DNA of 64,000 nucleotides from assembly GCA_047495785.1 (NCBI GenBank), contig JBLDXI010000002.1:2666001-2730000 (forward strand). The letters run 5' to 3'. The position numbers and the translations under genes are program-made. Of the stretch, positions 11,459 through 22,305 are shown one piece after another; the stretch's first letter is position 1; every line of letters starts with the position of its first letter. The stretch comes from Lepidodermella squamata. Lineage: Eukaryota > Gastrotricha. The notes below the pieces were generated by a model. That model was given only the letters and a program-made list of their open reading frames with translations, did no database searches and was not told the DNA's origin.

Positions 11459-12814
11459 ATGAAATCCTGCGAGATCTTTCTTCTCCTGATCCATATTACA
11501 GGCAATTTGAATCGGAGTAATTCGGAGTAATTCCTGAAATATGTTGCATATATTTTTCAGCATATGTGGCAAGTGCCGTAGTTTACAAAGCGGATGTTAC
11601 AAGTGGTGGCTTAGACGTATGAGATGAGCAGAAAATTTTATTTCTATAATCAATATCTTGGTATAGTCCCCATCACCTTATCTCGTTGACGTGTCCTTTG
11701 GCACACCTCCACAGACTTTCTCTTTGATGGTCGATTCCGGGTCGAAGCCATTACAGGTTGCAGGTTCTCAATTTGCTCGCTTCCTCGCTAACGGAATTCG
11801 AGGCTTTGACGAAGAAGAATCTTCGACATGGATTAACGCCACCAACGCAACGTCGGGGGCGATTCGGGCGAGAGAAATTGTCTACGGCAGTGCCACTTTA
11901 TCTGCAACATTTGGCTATGACGACATTTCTTTCGGCAATTTTAAGGTGGGAAATACAACAATCGCTGTCACTTACGCCTGCCCATCGGGCAATCCACCGA
12001 AAGGTCACTCAGGTGTCGTCGGATTAGGGTGGCAGAACTATCAAAGAGGCTGTGCAAGAACCTCGCCTTCCTGTATTCTACCAGCTCTAATGCGAACCGC
12101 AGTTGCAAACGGTAACCAACCTCTGTGGAGTATTTACCTCACAGCTAGCTCCGGTTTCACTATTGGTGGCCTGAATGTTGGAGTTATCGATTCAGAGCAA
12201 TATTCGGGAAGGTTAACCTACACTCCCATGACACAGAAGGGACTTCGCGATTTCAAATGGTATTTGAATATGAAAGGAATTTCAGTAAGTACGGATTATT
12301 CGATGTCTTTCTAAAACGTAATTATTACTCTGCTATAAAGGTTGCTGGAGATCCGGAGGCTTGTTTAAATGGGCGTTGCTATCTTCTTCCCGATACAGGC
12401 ACCACGGACGCGATTGTCTTCCCTTCATTGGATGTCGTCACTACTATTGTAACAGCTTTGAACGCGACAAAAGCTTGTGCCAGGTGCCAAGATACCGCAG
12501 ACTTCTGGAATGGCACCAACTGGGGTTGGCCATGTGATCCATCGCTCGCTGTATCTCTCCCTAGTTTTTCGCTAGATTTCGAGAATGGAAAAATGGTTAT
12601 CCCGCCAACTGTCTACCTCGGATCTCACCAGATTACCAAGACCAAAGGCTGGTGTTCACTAGGACGGGGTATTTTTAAAATGACTCGAAACGCAGAAAAT
12701 CAAGTTACAGCTGGCAAGCCTATCATTCAACGCTATTACAATGTTTTCGATGTCGGCAATATGCGGTATGGCTTTGCTCCGGTGACTGGCCTGCCTGCTC
12801 AGTTCGCCGGATAA
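11459..12814 (+). CDS. Pepsin-like aspartic protease, tandem copy 3
   Basis: Exons 11459-11516, 11561-11616, 11667-12284 and 12341-12814 are in frame and encode 401 residues. The intron positions and phases match copies 1 and 2, but the sequence is more diverged: two extra residues in the N-terminal lobe (NATNAT), R/E changes and a different pro-region. The catalytic motifs are VDSGSK and DTGTTD; the residue after the second DTGTT changed from G to D. The 5' flank lacks the upstream in-frame ATG seen in copies 1 and 2. It sits 348 nt downstream of copy 2 and shares the unit-flank repeat, so it belongs to the same tandem array. Confidence 0.85.
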
Positions 12815-13348
12815 ATGAAAATGGGGTTTGAGATGACCAGAAATTCATATATTCTAGCTTGCGAGTTTATAAAATATAAATATATGCAAAACTGTCCCAT
12901 TCTTGCCCCAGTTATTTTCATCCAGACAGTTTGAAAATTAAAGGATATGACGACATCCTGGGACTATTTACTCAACAGGTGCATGTGCGAAGGCGGTTCC
13001 TTTTCTTGAAATTCCGTCTGCATTTCATTGAGTAAATAACAATGCATTGTAGATAGGATTTCCGTTGAGCAAATATTATAACAATATAATACCGTTACAG
13101 TTGACTCCTGTGTCGCGCGTTGCCGAAAATACACCGACTCAATTTCACGCCTCCTCAAGAGAGACTATTCTAGAAGTATTCAAGAAAGATTTCTTACAAC
13201 ATAGGAAACGTCATCGAACACGTTTCATCCGTTTATTTACCGTCTTTATTCAGGTAATGTCTGCGGGTGTACATGCACGTGATGGATGAGAATATAAAGG
13301 GCGAAGCTGCAGATCAGACAAACAATTTCTTACAAGCATTTGAAAGAA
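12815..13348. other. Intergenic with 11-bp inverted repeat and promoter of protease copy 4
   Basis: TATTTACTCAA at 12965-12975 and its exact reverse complement at 13028-13038 flank a 52-bp spacer. No coding gene recognised. The promoter of copy 4 is at the right end. Confidence 0.4.
13293..13299 (+). promoter_or_regulatory. TATA box of protease copy 4
   Basis: TATAAAG lies 50-56 nt before the start codon at 13349, with an initiator-like TCAGACA near 13314. This fits a short 5' UTR of about 30-35 nt. Confidence 0.5.
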
Positions 13349-14806
13349 ATGATGAATTACATTGTCATCGTTTTGTCCTTGCTCAGTTCGACACTGAACT
13401 CAGGTCTGTTAACCGAGATTGGCCCAAGGATCTTTAATTTTGTCTTTAAATTCCAGCCAATGCCCAGTTGGGTCGGCCAGGTCAACCCGGTCAGCCAGGC
13501 CAGCCTGGTCAGTCCGGCAAGGTCATTTACACCGCACCAGTCACTTCATTGGGATGGTGGGTAAGTAAAATCTAAATTCTTACATGAAGTTGAGCTGCAT
13601 ATGCTTATTTGACAGACTACATCGCCGTACTTGGTGCAAGTCACATTCGGTGTCCCGAAACAAACGTTCCCGCTGATGGTTGACTCTGGCTCGAAGCCTT
13701 TGCAAGTCGCCACATCCGCCTTCGCTTCGTTCTTGAACAACGGCATTTCAGGCTACAATGTTCAACATTCGAACACTTTCGTCAACGCAACGCAAACCGG
13801 CGTACTGAAAGCTAGCCAGATCACATACGGTAGCGCTGCGCTGGCTTGCACCTTTGGCTACGATACTGTGAATTTCGGCAATTTTAGAGTACCGAAGACC
13901 ACGATCGCCCTAACGGATGCTACTGTATCGGGTAACCCGCCCAGAGGTCATTCAGGCGTAGTCGGTATGGGTTATCAGGACTACACTCAGCCCTGCGTCA
14001 CTTCTGCTCCGTCTTGCATCCTTCCAACGCTGATCCAAGCTGCAGTTCAAGGCGGAAATATGCCAGTTTGGACAATTTATCTAACATCTGTCTCAAACTT
14101 CACTTCGGGGGTAAGTTTGCTATAATTGTTACTTACAGTGCATTATTCTTTCTCATTGAAGGGCCTTAATATTGGTACGATTGATAACACGCAATATTCA
14201 GGAACTATCACCTATTCCAATGTCACCCCTCTCGGTAAGTCTCAATCGAAATGGTACGTTGGCATGAACCAGATTTCGGTGAGTTCAACTTCGATTTTTG
14301 GAGCTTAAGCCTAAATGCCGTTTGCATCTCAGGTCAGCGGTAAGCCAGTCGCTTGCTTGAGTGGCAGTTGCATCGCCCTGCCTGATACTGGCACAACTGG
14401 CAACATCATCTTCCCATCTACCGCCATTGTGACAGCTCTGGCTCAGGCTCTTGGAGCAACGCAACAATGCAAAACGTGCCAGGACAGCGCCCAGGCATGG
14501 AATGGTACAAATTGGGGCTGGCAGTGCAGCCCATCCTTGGTCAACACATTACCGTCGTTTACCCTCGACTTCAACGGGGGCAGTTTGGTCGTCCCGCCAG
14601 CTGTTTATCTAGGCGCAAATCAGATAAATAGATCATCCGGTTGGTGCTCTCTGGGTGCAGGAATTTTCCAAATGAATCCGAATACCAACAACCAAATCAC
14701 AGTTGGGAAACCAGTTATTCAACGCTACTACAATGTTTTCGATGTTGGTAACGCTCGCTACGGTTTTGCTCCGGTAGTTGGCCTTAGCGGCATTCTAGCT
14801 GGTTAG
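13349..14806 (+). CDS. Pepsin-like aspartic protease, tandem copy 4 (with Gly-Pro-Gln repeat)
   Basis: Exons 13349-13403, 13457-13560, 13616-14110, 14162-14278 and 14333-14806 are in frame and encode 414 residues. It starts with a signal peptide (MMNYIVIVLSLLSS). After the signal it has a short collagen-like GQP repeat (about four PGQ triplets) that the other copies lack, then the A1 protease fold. The active-site motifs are VDSGSK and DTGTTG, and it ends YYNVFDVGNARYGFAPVVGL. It has one extra intron (14111-14161) compared with copies 1-3, at the SGG|LN junction. It is the most diverged copy and has its own TATA promoter, so it may be the oldest or a separately regulated member. Confidence 0.88.
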
Positions 14807-14918
14807 AAATATTCAAAATTGAAGACAAACCGGTGCATTTTACCCTGAAATTTACCCATTACAATAATTAGACAACCATATAATAACAAAGAATCCATTA
14901 ATAAAGTCCCTGCGTCAA

Positions 14919-15816
14919 TCAACTAAGGTCATTGCAACATTCTTTGCAGTACATTTCTTTGCCTTTGTGCCAGTAGAAACCGTCATGGAGAGAATCTTCA
15001 CAGGTCGCGCATATGTAGCAATCGCCGTGCCAGTGATAAATGCCATTTGTCGATGCCACGAGCTGCTCGTTTTTGCTGTGTTGTTTCACTCGTTTTTTGC
15101 AACATCCACAAAGTTTCCCCGTGACCTCATCGTAACATTCACGACAGAACATTCGACCCAATCCCTGGTGGATGAAAGCGCCACCTTCTGTTTCATTTAG
15201 CGACTCCAGGCACTTGTAGCACTTGAAGCACCCCTCGTGCCAATGATATTTTCCATCGATTGATGTCAGTTGAACTTCGCCACGGCTGTAACGTTTTATG
15301 TCTTCGGTGCAGGCCACGCAAGCATCGCTTGAATTGGCGTCCATGCATTTATCGCAGTTAATTTCATGGCGATCATTGCGGTAAAATGGCCTATCCATAA
15401 GGGGGATCAAACAGCTTGAGCAAGTGAAGCATCGTTGATGCCAGCTGAGATCAGGCCGGGACTCGCAGCCCAGCCTCTATTTAAATTTGAAATGGTTGAG
15501 CCGTAAATTGTATTTATCACACTTACTACATCGCCGTTTGTGCAATCGAAGCCGATCGGTTTCCTGCATTTGTCACAAAGCTCAAACGTGATCGTTTTCG
15601 CATCGTAGCTAACGATTAGAGGTAATACAATCGGGTTTAGTTGTTCCGCCTTATGTTTCAACGTTCTCCGCGCTTTCTAGTTAAAAGCAGCAAAATTTAA
15701 AATTAGACTCATCTTATTATATTCGTGCTTACTATAATTGGAATATTGGCAGCGGAAATTTTCTGCACCTCTCGAGCGGTTTGCCGTATTTTCGCATCAT
15801 TTTGCGCGACTTTCAT
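14919..15816 (-). CDS. Three-LIM-domain protein
   Basis: Exons on the minus strand: 15816-15733, 15676-15527 and 15476-14919, all phase 0, encode 264 residues plus stop (265 codons counted with the stop at 14919). An N-terminal segment of about 65 residues has no known domain. Then three complete LIM zinc-finger domains follow: LIM1 begins CDKC and continues across the second intron to WHQRCFTCSSC; LIM2 begins CVAC and continues to WHEGCFKCYKC; LIM3 begins CGCC and ends CKEC. All eight zinc ligands of each domain are visible. LIM domains mediate protein-protein contacts in cytoskeletal and nuclear complexes. There is no kinase, homeobox or LD motif, so this is a LIM-only adaptor whose subfamily is not assigned. 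A weak LIM-like fragment lies just upstream at 15939-16274. Confidence 0.85.
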
Positions 15817-15938
15817 CGTGAAATAAACTACTTGTATACAAGGTTTTACGATCGAAAGAGGCAACTTTCGATTTATCCTATTCTGTCGAGTAACTGGCAA
15901 ACATTGAGTTGTTACCGCCACGTAGACAGCTGAATGTG

Positions 15939-16274
15939 TTATGACTTCTCAATAATTAATACGTCATACAGTTTCGATGGGAGTACTTGCGTCAAATTCA
16001 GCTGGAGGTGATCGCAATATTTTGGCCCTGAATAATTTATGAAGACAATAAAAACGCAATAATACATTTCGTAGTAGCTCCCAATATTTTCAAGTGAGCG
16101 ATCAGTATGTGAGATGGACGACGCTTTAAGAGTCCATCTATGGCTATAACTACGTCCATCTATTGATGTCATCTTTGATTTTTCATCTTGAACCTGAACG
16201 TTCAAACCATCCCTACATGCGCATGGTAACATTTGCCATAGGGATATTATTGCTGAATTTTCTGTATGGCTCAA
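15939..16274 (-). pseudogene. Possible LIM-like fragment
   Basis: A minus-strand frame of 111 codons contains C-A-C followed about 15 residues later by MTSIDGRSYSHRW. This resembles the LIM2 segment LTSIDGKYHWHEG of the adjacent gene. The remaining zinc ligands are not visible. It may be a decayed partial duplication of the LIM gene or chance similarity. Confidence 0.25.
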
Positions 16275-16376
16275 TAAAAGATTTTAAGGTGGATTTTTTA
16301 TTCAATTTCTTCAATCACTAGTTTCCTCGCCTTTTTAGCTAGTATAGTATAGGTATAGTCGCTATGGATGTTTTAT

Positions 16377-16544
16377 TCAATTCCACGTAAATTCGATACT
16401 CTTTGAGTGGTCGTGGTCATTTTCGGCTGGACCCGTTTGAGCTTGGAAAAAAAGCAAGGCAGTCATCATTAGAGCCATGTAAAGAGTTTTGCCTTCAGCT
16501 GGGTATTCGACTTTCTGCACTGCATCAGCAATTGGCTCAGTCAT
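16377..16544 (-). CDS. Small hypothetical protein, 55 residues
   Basis: The ORF starts MTEPIADAVQKVEY, has one hydrophobic stretch (LYMALMMTALLFF) and ends in a hydrophilic, His/Asp-containing tail. A polyadenylation signal AATAAA on the minus strand (16372-16377) overlaps the stop codon. Just upstream of the ATG is a pyrimidine-rich stretch ending in TTCAG (about 16565), which could be a cis- or trans-splice acceptor. The gene lies about 210 nt downstream of the end of the DNA ligase gene on the same strand, so it could be a downstream cistron. The product would be a single-pass membrane micropeptide. I recognise no family; it might be spurious. Confidence 0.4.
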   Translation of the reverse strand: MTEPIADAVQKVEYPAEGKTLYMALMMTALLFFQAQTGPAENDHDHSKSIEFTWN

Positions 16545-16756
16545 TTTTATCTTGAGCTTTTCGCCAATTTCGCTGAATTAATGTGATGAAAAAAACTCAA
16601 CCCAAAATTCGACTTCTCTTTTTATTCAATTGAAAAATCACATCAAATTCGCGAATGACTGGTGAAATAATGAGAAAGAATGAAATTGGCAAGAAGAAGA
16701 AATGTGACTAATTCGAAAAAAAATCCAAGAAAGAAATTATGTAAAATTCAACCAGT

Positions 16757-19700
16757 CTAGTAAAAATCGTCGTCAACCGCCAACTTCCCCTTCGACTTGT
16801 CCGCCGCGTGCTGCACCTGCTGCTGGTTCGCATAACGGCGACACATGTTCTCCGACGTCGTCGACTCCTCCGGCTTCTTGTCCGGCCGCGCGCGCACGTA
16901 GCGCGGGAACCGCAGCGAAACGCCCCGATCCGGCGCACCCGGTATCGAGCCCAGCCCACTCGTGTGGATATTCGACAGCGACAAATCAGCCGCGCGGATT
17001 TCCCAAACAACGCTAGGCTCCAGCCAAACATTCGGCTCAGGCAACCCGGGTGACTTCTTCACGTAAGACGGTGCCGGGGCGCCTTGAGGCCGGGCAGAGG
17101 GCATCAACTGCTCGGTCAGTTGCTCCAACAACTCGTCGCTAAGACCTGTCCCGAGTTTGCAAACAGTCTCGTACTGATCGTCCAGGGCGTCGTACGAGGC
17201 TAGCAAGAACGCGCCCAGCCGGCCGGTTCGTTTCCCGGCACCCCAGTACCCGCCAACCACGACCAGGTCGACGGAATCGCCGCCCATGCCCGCCGTAGTA
17301 GACGTACCCTCGCTTTCGATGTAGTCCTTCTTGAGCTTCAACCAACACGGCGCTCGTCTCGCGACCATGTACTTTGAGGTGGCTGTTTTGACGATGAGAC
17401 CCTCACAGCCGTCCTTGACCGACTCCTCCAGCCACTGGCCGACTTTTTCCTCCACTTCATGCTCCTGCTTATCGAGATCGATTTCGCACGAAACCGCCCA
17501 TTCGACCAGGCCGGAGATTGGTTGCATACATTCGCGAATTTTACGCCGCCTATCTAGCAAAGTGTAGCCAACAAGCGATTCGCCTTCGATGTAAATGCAA
17601 TCGAAAATGAACGCGATCGCTTGATACGCGGGTACTGACGACTTTTCCGGCTTTTCCGGGTCTTTCTCCCTAGCGGCAGCTGCGGCTTTCTTCTGTTTTT
17701 CCTCCTCCTCGGGGGTGACTTCTTTCCGCTTACGAGCTGCCAGCATTTGGAACGGCAAATGACGGCCGTTTGAATCAACTGCCACAATCTCACTGTCGAT
17801 GATAAGGGTGTGACCTTTAGCAGCCGGCAGGACGGCCTCGGTTGCAATACGGTTCGCAACTTCGCTGAATCGGACCGTGTGGTCTTCCTGGTTTCGCGAA
17901 TAAATCTTCACCGTCGGCTTTTCGTCCTGTTTCGGGTAGAAAATGTGAATCTGCGCCCGCTCGCCGTCGTACTTGTACTCACAGGCCAAAATACGGCCTG
18001 GCTTTTCGTCCTCCTCACCAGGCAACTCCGCCAGCTCTTCCTTCGCCAATGCGCCTAGTTTTTCAACGATTTCATGCATCGACTTGGCGGGTTGGGCCAA
18101 CATCGGCTTGATAGGTAGGCCAGGAACGATCGGGCAGGATTTAGGCAAGTCAAGCAGGGCGGAAACCGGGTCGTCGGATTCGTCATTAACAGCTTCAATC
18201 AAAGCTTTCGTCACTCGGTCGACATCAGGGCAGTGGGCAAACGCGAGACGGAGAGATTTCGCGATTTTATCCAACGTAGGCTTATCTTCACCGTATTTCA
18301 CCCGCTCTTTCGGCGACTTGCATTTCGCGAAAATCGCCGAGTGGGCCAAAGCGATAAGCACAGATTGCTCGGCTAGACCGACGCGAAGTTTCCCGGTTAG
18401 AAGCCGGACTAGAAATTTCGCTTCAACCGGCTGGCAAGTTGTCAGCATTTTCGCAATCGCATCGACGCGGCTGTTTTGCGAAGACTGGCCATGTAATGCC
18501 GCGATTTCGTGAAGTTTCGCGAAGACACCCGAAATCGTCAAACTAACAGGTTTACTCAACGAGAAGCCCAATTTCGGCTGAACTTGCCGGCTGGTCTCGG
18601 CCACCTCGCCGATATCACCCCGCTGTTGTAAATCCTCCTTAATTTTTTGCAAAGTACGACCTGTTGCTTTAGAAATTGACTTCAGGAGGACGGTTTCGCC
18701 AACACTCGTCTCAACACCCATATGAGCCGGGGCAATGACGCCCAGGCACAAATAGACAGTTGCTGGCAAATCTGATGGCGATAAGCGAATGATAGATGAG
18801 AAAAAGTTTGCCACTGTCTCCATGGTTCGAAGGCGACTCGAAGTTTTCTCAGCGTAATCCAAAGTACGGGCCAAACACGAAAACGGAGTTCTGAAATACA
18901 AGTGAATTAGTATAAATCACCGAAAATTCAATAAATCCCACTTTTCACCCAATTTCCAAGTTGCACTCGTAATAGGGTCGTATTTTTCTTGACTAGGGTC
19001 ATACTCGCCAGGATTCGCAGCAGGAACAACAGCGGCTTCAGCTTTAACCGCGATTTCTTTCGCCTCTTCCTCCTTAACAATCAATTTTGTTTCAGGTTCC
19101 GCTTTCGGAGTGGTTTTAGCCAACTTTGACGGTTCGTCTTTCGAGGCTTTCGGTTCCAATTTCGCTGTTTTAGCCGGCGTCTTCTTTTTAGTCGCTGCAG
19201 GTGATTTCGCCTTGGTTTTTGGCTCCTTTTTCGCCGAGGCAGGCTTTTTAGCCGCTGGCTTTTCTTTCTTCTCAACTTCCATTACTTCCACGTCGTTATA
19301 ATCGGTAGATAAGCTCGATTTGCTGGAAGCAGAGCTCGAACTCGAGTCGATTCGGCGCCGTTTCCGAACAGCCTTAGCTGCGGGAACACTGTTTTCCGAC
19401 CCAGTGTCGTCTATCGACTGCCTGGACTTTTCACTTTCCGTGCTAGGCGATATCACAGCTTTCTTCGACTTTTTAGTCTTCTTTTCGGGTTTAACAACAA
19501 CCTCTTCGACCGATTCTTCATCGCTATCTAGCTTCTTACTCTTCCTAGGCGACACAGCGACGAGGGTTTTCTGCGGTGAGGCCTCCAATACCAGTTGGGT
19601 TTTGACCTTATCAATAGCAGAAGGTTTCACGGGTGATGTAGGGACTTGTGGTTTGTTTTGCGGAGAAGATAGCACCTTTTTTATTTCAGTAGTAGTGCCT

Positions 19701-19815
19701 GAAGCCGATTGCGCTGGCGGACTCTTAGCTCCGAAAAATGATCTGAAATATACACAATTTTCAACTGGACTGAAATATTAGCGATTAAAACTCACGTTAT
19801 GGATCTTTGAGCCAT
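16757..19815 (-). CDS. LIG1: DNA ligase I (ATP-dependent)
   Basis: Exons 19815-19796, 19742-18921 and 18890-16757 encode 991 residues. The protein joins Okazaki fragments in replication and seals nicks in repair. The N terminus spans the first intron and forms a PCNA-interacting PIP box (QRSITSFF at residues 3-10), followed by a long Lys/Ala/Pro-rich disordered region. Next come the DNA-binding domain, the nucleotidyltransferase domain with the adenylated lysine in CEYKYDGERAQ (about residue 587), and the OB-fold domain with LRFPRYVRAR near the end. Against human LIG1 as I recall it, an extra Glu/Lys/Ala-rich stretch of about 30 residues follows ARKRKEVTPE. The second intron is only 30 nt (18891-18920). 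TMEM19 lies 222 nt upstream on the same strand. Confidence 0.95.
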
Positions 19816-20037
19816 AGTTTGTGGCGTGAGAAACGAGCTAGATAATCTCGCGAACAAGCGACAACGGGTCAAATGAGAAAAAAGTAAAGCCGTTTAAGGC
19901 GTTTGCAAACCTATACTGCCAAATTACACAATTAACAGTAATTTACTGCGAATGAAGGCATTAAAGAAAATAAATGCTTTGATGCAAAAATAAGTGCACA
20001 TTTACAGTCAATCGGAACAAGATTAAATAACCATTAA

Positions 20038-21114
20038 TCAAGCTCTTTCAATCATTGAATACATGTAAACCGCAATTTTAGGAACGAAGAATGCCGTGAT
20101 GAAGACTGATAACAGATTTACAGCGTGATTGTTCAGCAAAGGGTAGCCAGAGATGCGAAGTATCTTACGCTGTTCCAAAGAACCTGAATTCCCTTTCGTC
20201 GGGGTAATTTTAGCAGGATTAGGAGACTCGACAATGCAGCCTGTAAGCGAGTCAACCCCGGAATACTGCAGAGTAGCGCCCAAAAACGAATCGATAACGG
20301 ACCCAACGAAACCAGCAATTACACAGAGCAAAATAATATAAAGCTGTGAAGGAGTGCGCTGTAAAATTCCCGAGGGTACAGTGAGAACAGTGCAAATCCA
20401 TGCGCCAAATCCGACGCAGCCTCCGCCCACTGCACTGAAGAATAGTCCTAAAAATGTTACACCGCCATTTGTACCAGCGGGCACGCGTTTCCAAGTTGTA
20501 ATAAGATGTGGTTGAGCAGAAGTCAATACTGGAGCCAACTCGGAAGCCAAGGTATCGCCGGCAACACATGAGAGGGCGCCCAAAATGGCACAGGCCCAAT
20601 ATGACCCGAAGTAATCGGAAGAGAAGTCAAATGGAGATTCAGCATCGGGCCCATGGTCAAGCATATACAAAATTGCGAGCTCGGCTGGGACGATGCCATT
20701 GCACAAAACTTGAACGCAACCCCTCTGACCACCAGATTTGAAATGCGGGTCAATTTGACGCTTCAAATGCTGTTTGAAGCGGGTAGCTTTCGACGTTGCC
20801 ATATACATCGCAAGCAGTGCGCCAAAAAACGTAAATGAAGATAGCGTCAAGATGAAACCAACAAAAAAAGCAGTAATACTGCCAGACAAGCTCAATGACT
20901 TCTTTCGATAACCATATCTACATATGAATGCAGTCGCCAAGACAGCGAAGAGCCATCTCCAAGGAGTAATCTGAGAAACTGAAGCACCGGCGACGTCAAA
21001 ATTAGCACGTTGGTAGAACAAATAGTTGAAGATTCCAGCAACGGTCATCAAACAAATAACTACAGGGAATGAGGCGAGGACAAGAAAATTTGGGCTCAAG
21101 CCCGCTTTAGCCAT
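20038..21114 (-). CDS. TMEM19: TMEM19 family membrane protein (DUF92)
   Basis: A single exon of 358 residues. It has at least seven hydrophobic segments and DUF92 features: a GSITAFFVGF segment, then RGCVQVLCNG, then the conserved AGDTLASELAPVL, and NGGVTFLGLF. DUF92 proteins are multi-pass membrane proteins; plant and bacterial members are linked to isoprenoid alcohol kinase activity, but animal TMEM19 has no settled function. Single-exon structure is unusual next to intron-bearing neighbours. The gene points away from the GGNBP2 operon, so 21115-22305 may act as a shared upstream region, and it lies 222 nt upstream of LIG1 on the same strand. Confidence 0.9.
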   Translation of the reverse strand: MAKAGLSPNFLVLASFPVVICLMTVAGIFNYLFYQRANFDVAGASVSQITPWRWLFAVLATAFICRYGYRKKSLSLSGSITAFFVGFILTLSSFTFFGALLAMYMATSKATRFKQHLKRQIDPHFKSGGQRGCVQVLCNGIVPAELAILYMLDHGPDAESPFDFSSDYFGSYWACAILGALSCVAGDTLASELAPVLTSAQPHLITTWKRVPAGTNGGVTFLGLFFSAVGGGCVGFGAWICTVLTVPSGILQRTPSQLYIILLCVIAGFVGSVIDSFLGATLQYSGVDSLTGCIVESPNPAKITPTKGNSGSLEQRKILRISGYPLLNNHAVNLLSVFITAFFVPKIAVYMYSMIERA

Positions 21115-22305
21115 TTAAAACCGATTCTATGTTTATCAGAAGTAGGAAAAAAATGGTCAGTAGATGAGTAGATGAAACATCAACACAAGCAGCAATCTCC
21201 TATGCACAAGACTTCAGTTAATGACTCCTGATAAACACACAATTCTATTGATTATATACGTTGTGGGAATTTGTTAAACGGGCTGAATCACAAGGTTTCC
21301 ATTCCCCGGCAGACAGTGGTGAAGTAACGATCAATGATCACAGCCATCAACGGTCACCGGTCATCTCAGGTTCTCGTATCGGCCATATTTACAATCATTT
21401 CAAGTTCAAATTTGAAAGTCAGCACTATTATTGAGAGCCTAGGCTGAATAAGATCGAGCTTACCTCCAGCTTACTGGCAGCTAACCGCTAAACCGCAGAC
21501 TCAAAAGACTTCAAACTTCCAACTTCCCTCGCTGGTTTCCTTTTTACCGCCAAAAATTAATTTAAAAATTCAAGTTTCTTTTTTTGAGCTAAATCAGTTG
21601 CATAAAATTGTTAAATGATTATTTATTTATTTTTTGATGAAGGTTATTTAAGGTCAGCTGACGGTGTCACGTGACTTTAATCGATGAATTCGTTGGACTT
21701 CACCCTTGGAAGAGAAAGTGTGTATGATTGGTGGCGCTCCCGGCACTTTCCAGCTCAACCTCTGTTGTTTAGCGACTTCGGTTTCGAGCCTCTGACCCGC
21801 ATATGCTCGCTCCTACAGCTCAAGGGCTCGAGATAGCTCCAGACTTATGTGGGCTGGTCCGAACCCAAAGGGAAACCAAGATCGTTATTAGAGTTGAAGG
21901 CAGTTATCGGTGTCAGTAGTACTATAGCGGCATTGCAGTTCGCCAGGATGACATTCGGACTAGTCACAACACAAACGCTGATATTTTGGCCAGGATGGAT
22001 AGTCGCTATGGCTTATGATCGGCGTCCTACCCTTTCAACTTCCATATTCCTTCCCCGGCTCTAGTTGAAGTACTAACTTTTTTCTCAAATAAATCAGGGT
22101 ATTAAAGTCGCTTGCTCCTGAGTTATACTTCTAGGTGCTGATTTTAGCTGGTTTTGATATTCATGATATTTATCATGCACCATAAGTGTTGCTCGACTGG
22201 TAACTCTTCCTACGGCTAGATCTCACCCCGGGCTCCTCCCGAGCCTTGATTCTACTTAATGATTCAATGACTGTTTTCAATGTGTTGGTAGTTGATTCTT
22301 ATTGC
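21115..22305. other. Divergent intergenic region between TMEM19 and GGNBP2-like genes
   Basis: No coding gene recognised. It is flanked by two divergent gene starts and probably holds promoters for both. A perfect palindrome GTCACGTGAC at 21666-21675 is the only striking regulatory word. Confidence 0.5.
21666..21675. promoter_or_regulatory. Palindromic E-box / CLEAR-like element
   Basis: GTCACGTGAC is a perfect 10-bp palindrome and matches the core of the CLEAR element bound by TFEB-type bHLH-ZIP factors. It lies about 550 nt upstream of TMEM19 and 630 nt upstream of the first GGNBP2-like gene. The functional role is inferred only from the motif. Confidence 0.35.

Noticed and set aside
13340-13564. 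Start at 13340 and read-through frame for protease copy 4
   Set aside because: The codon at 13340 is TTG, not ATG, and the frame reads through an intron (13404-13456); spliced reading gives a signal peptide joined to the protease.
17973-18512. 179-codon plus-strand frame
   Set aside because: Opposite strand of the DNA ligase I catalytic region; no family match.
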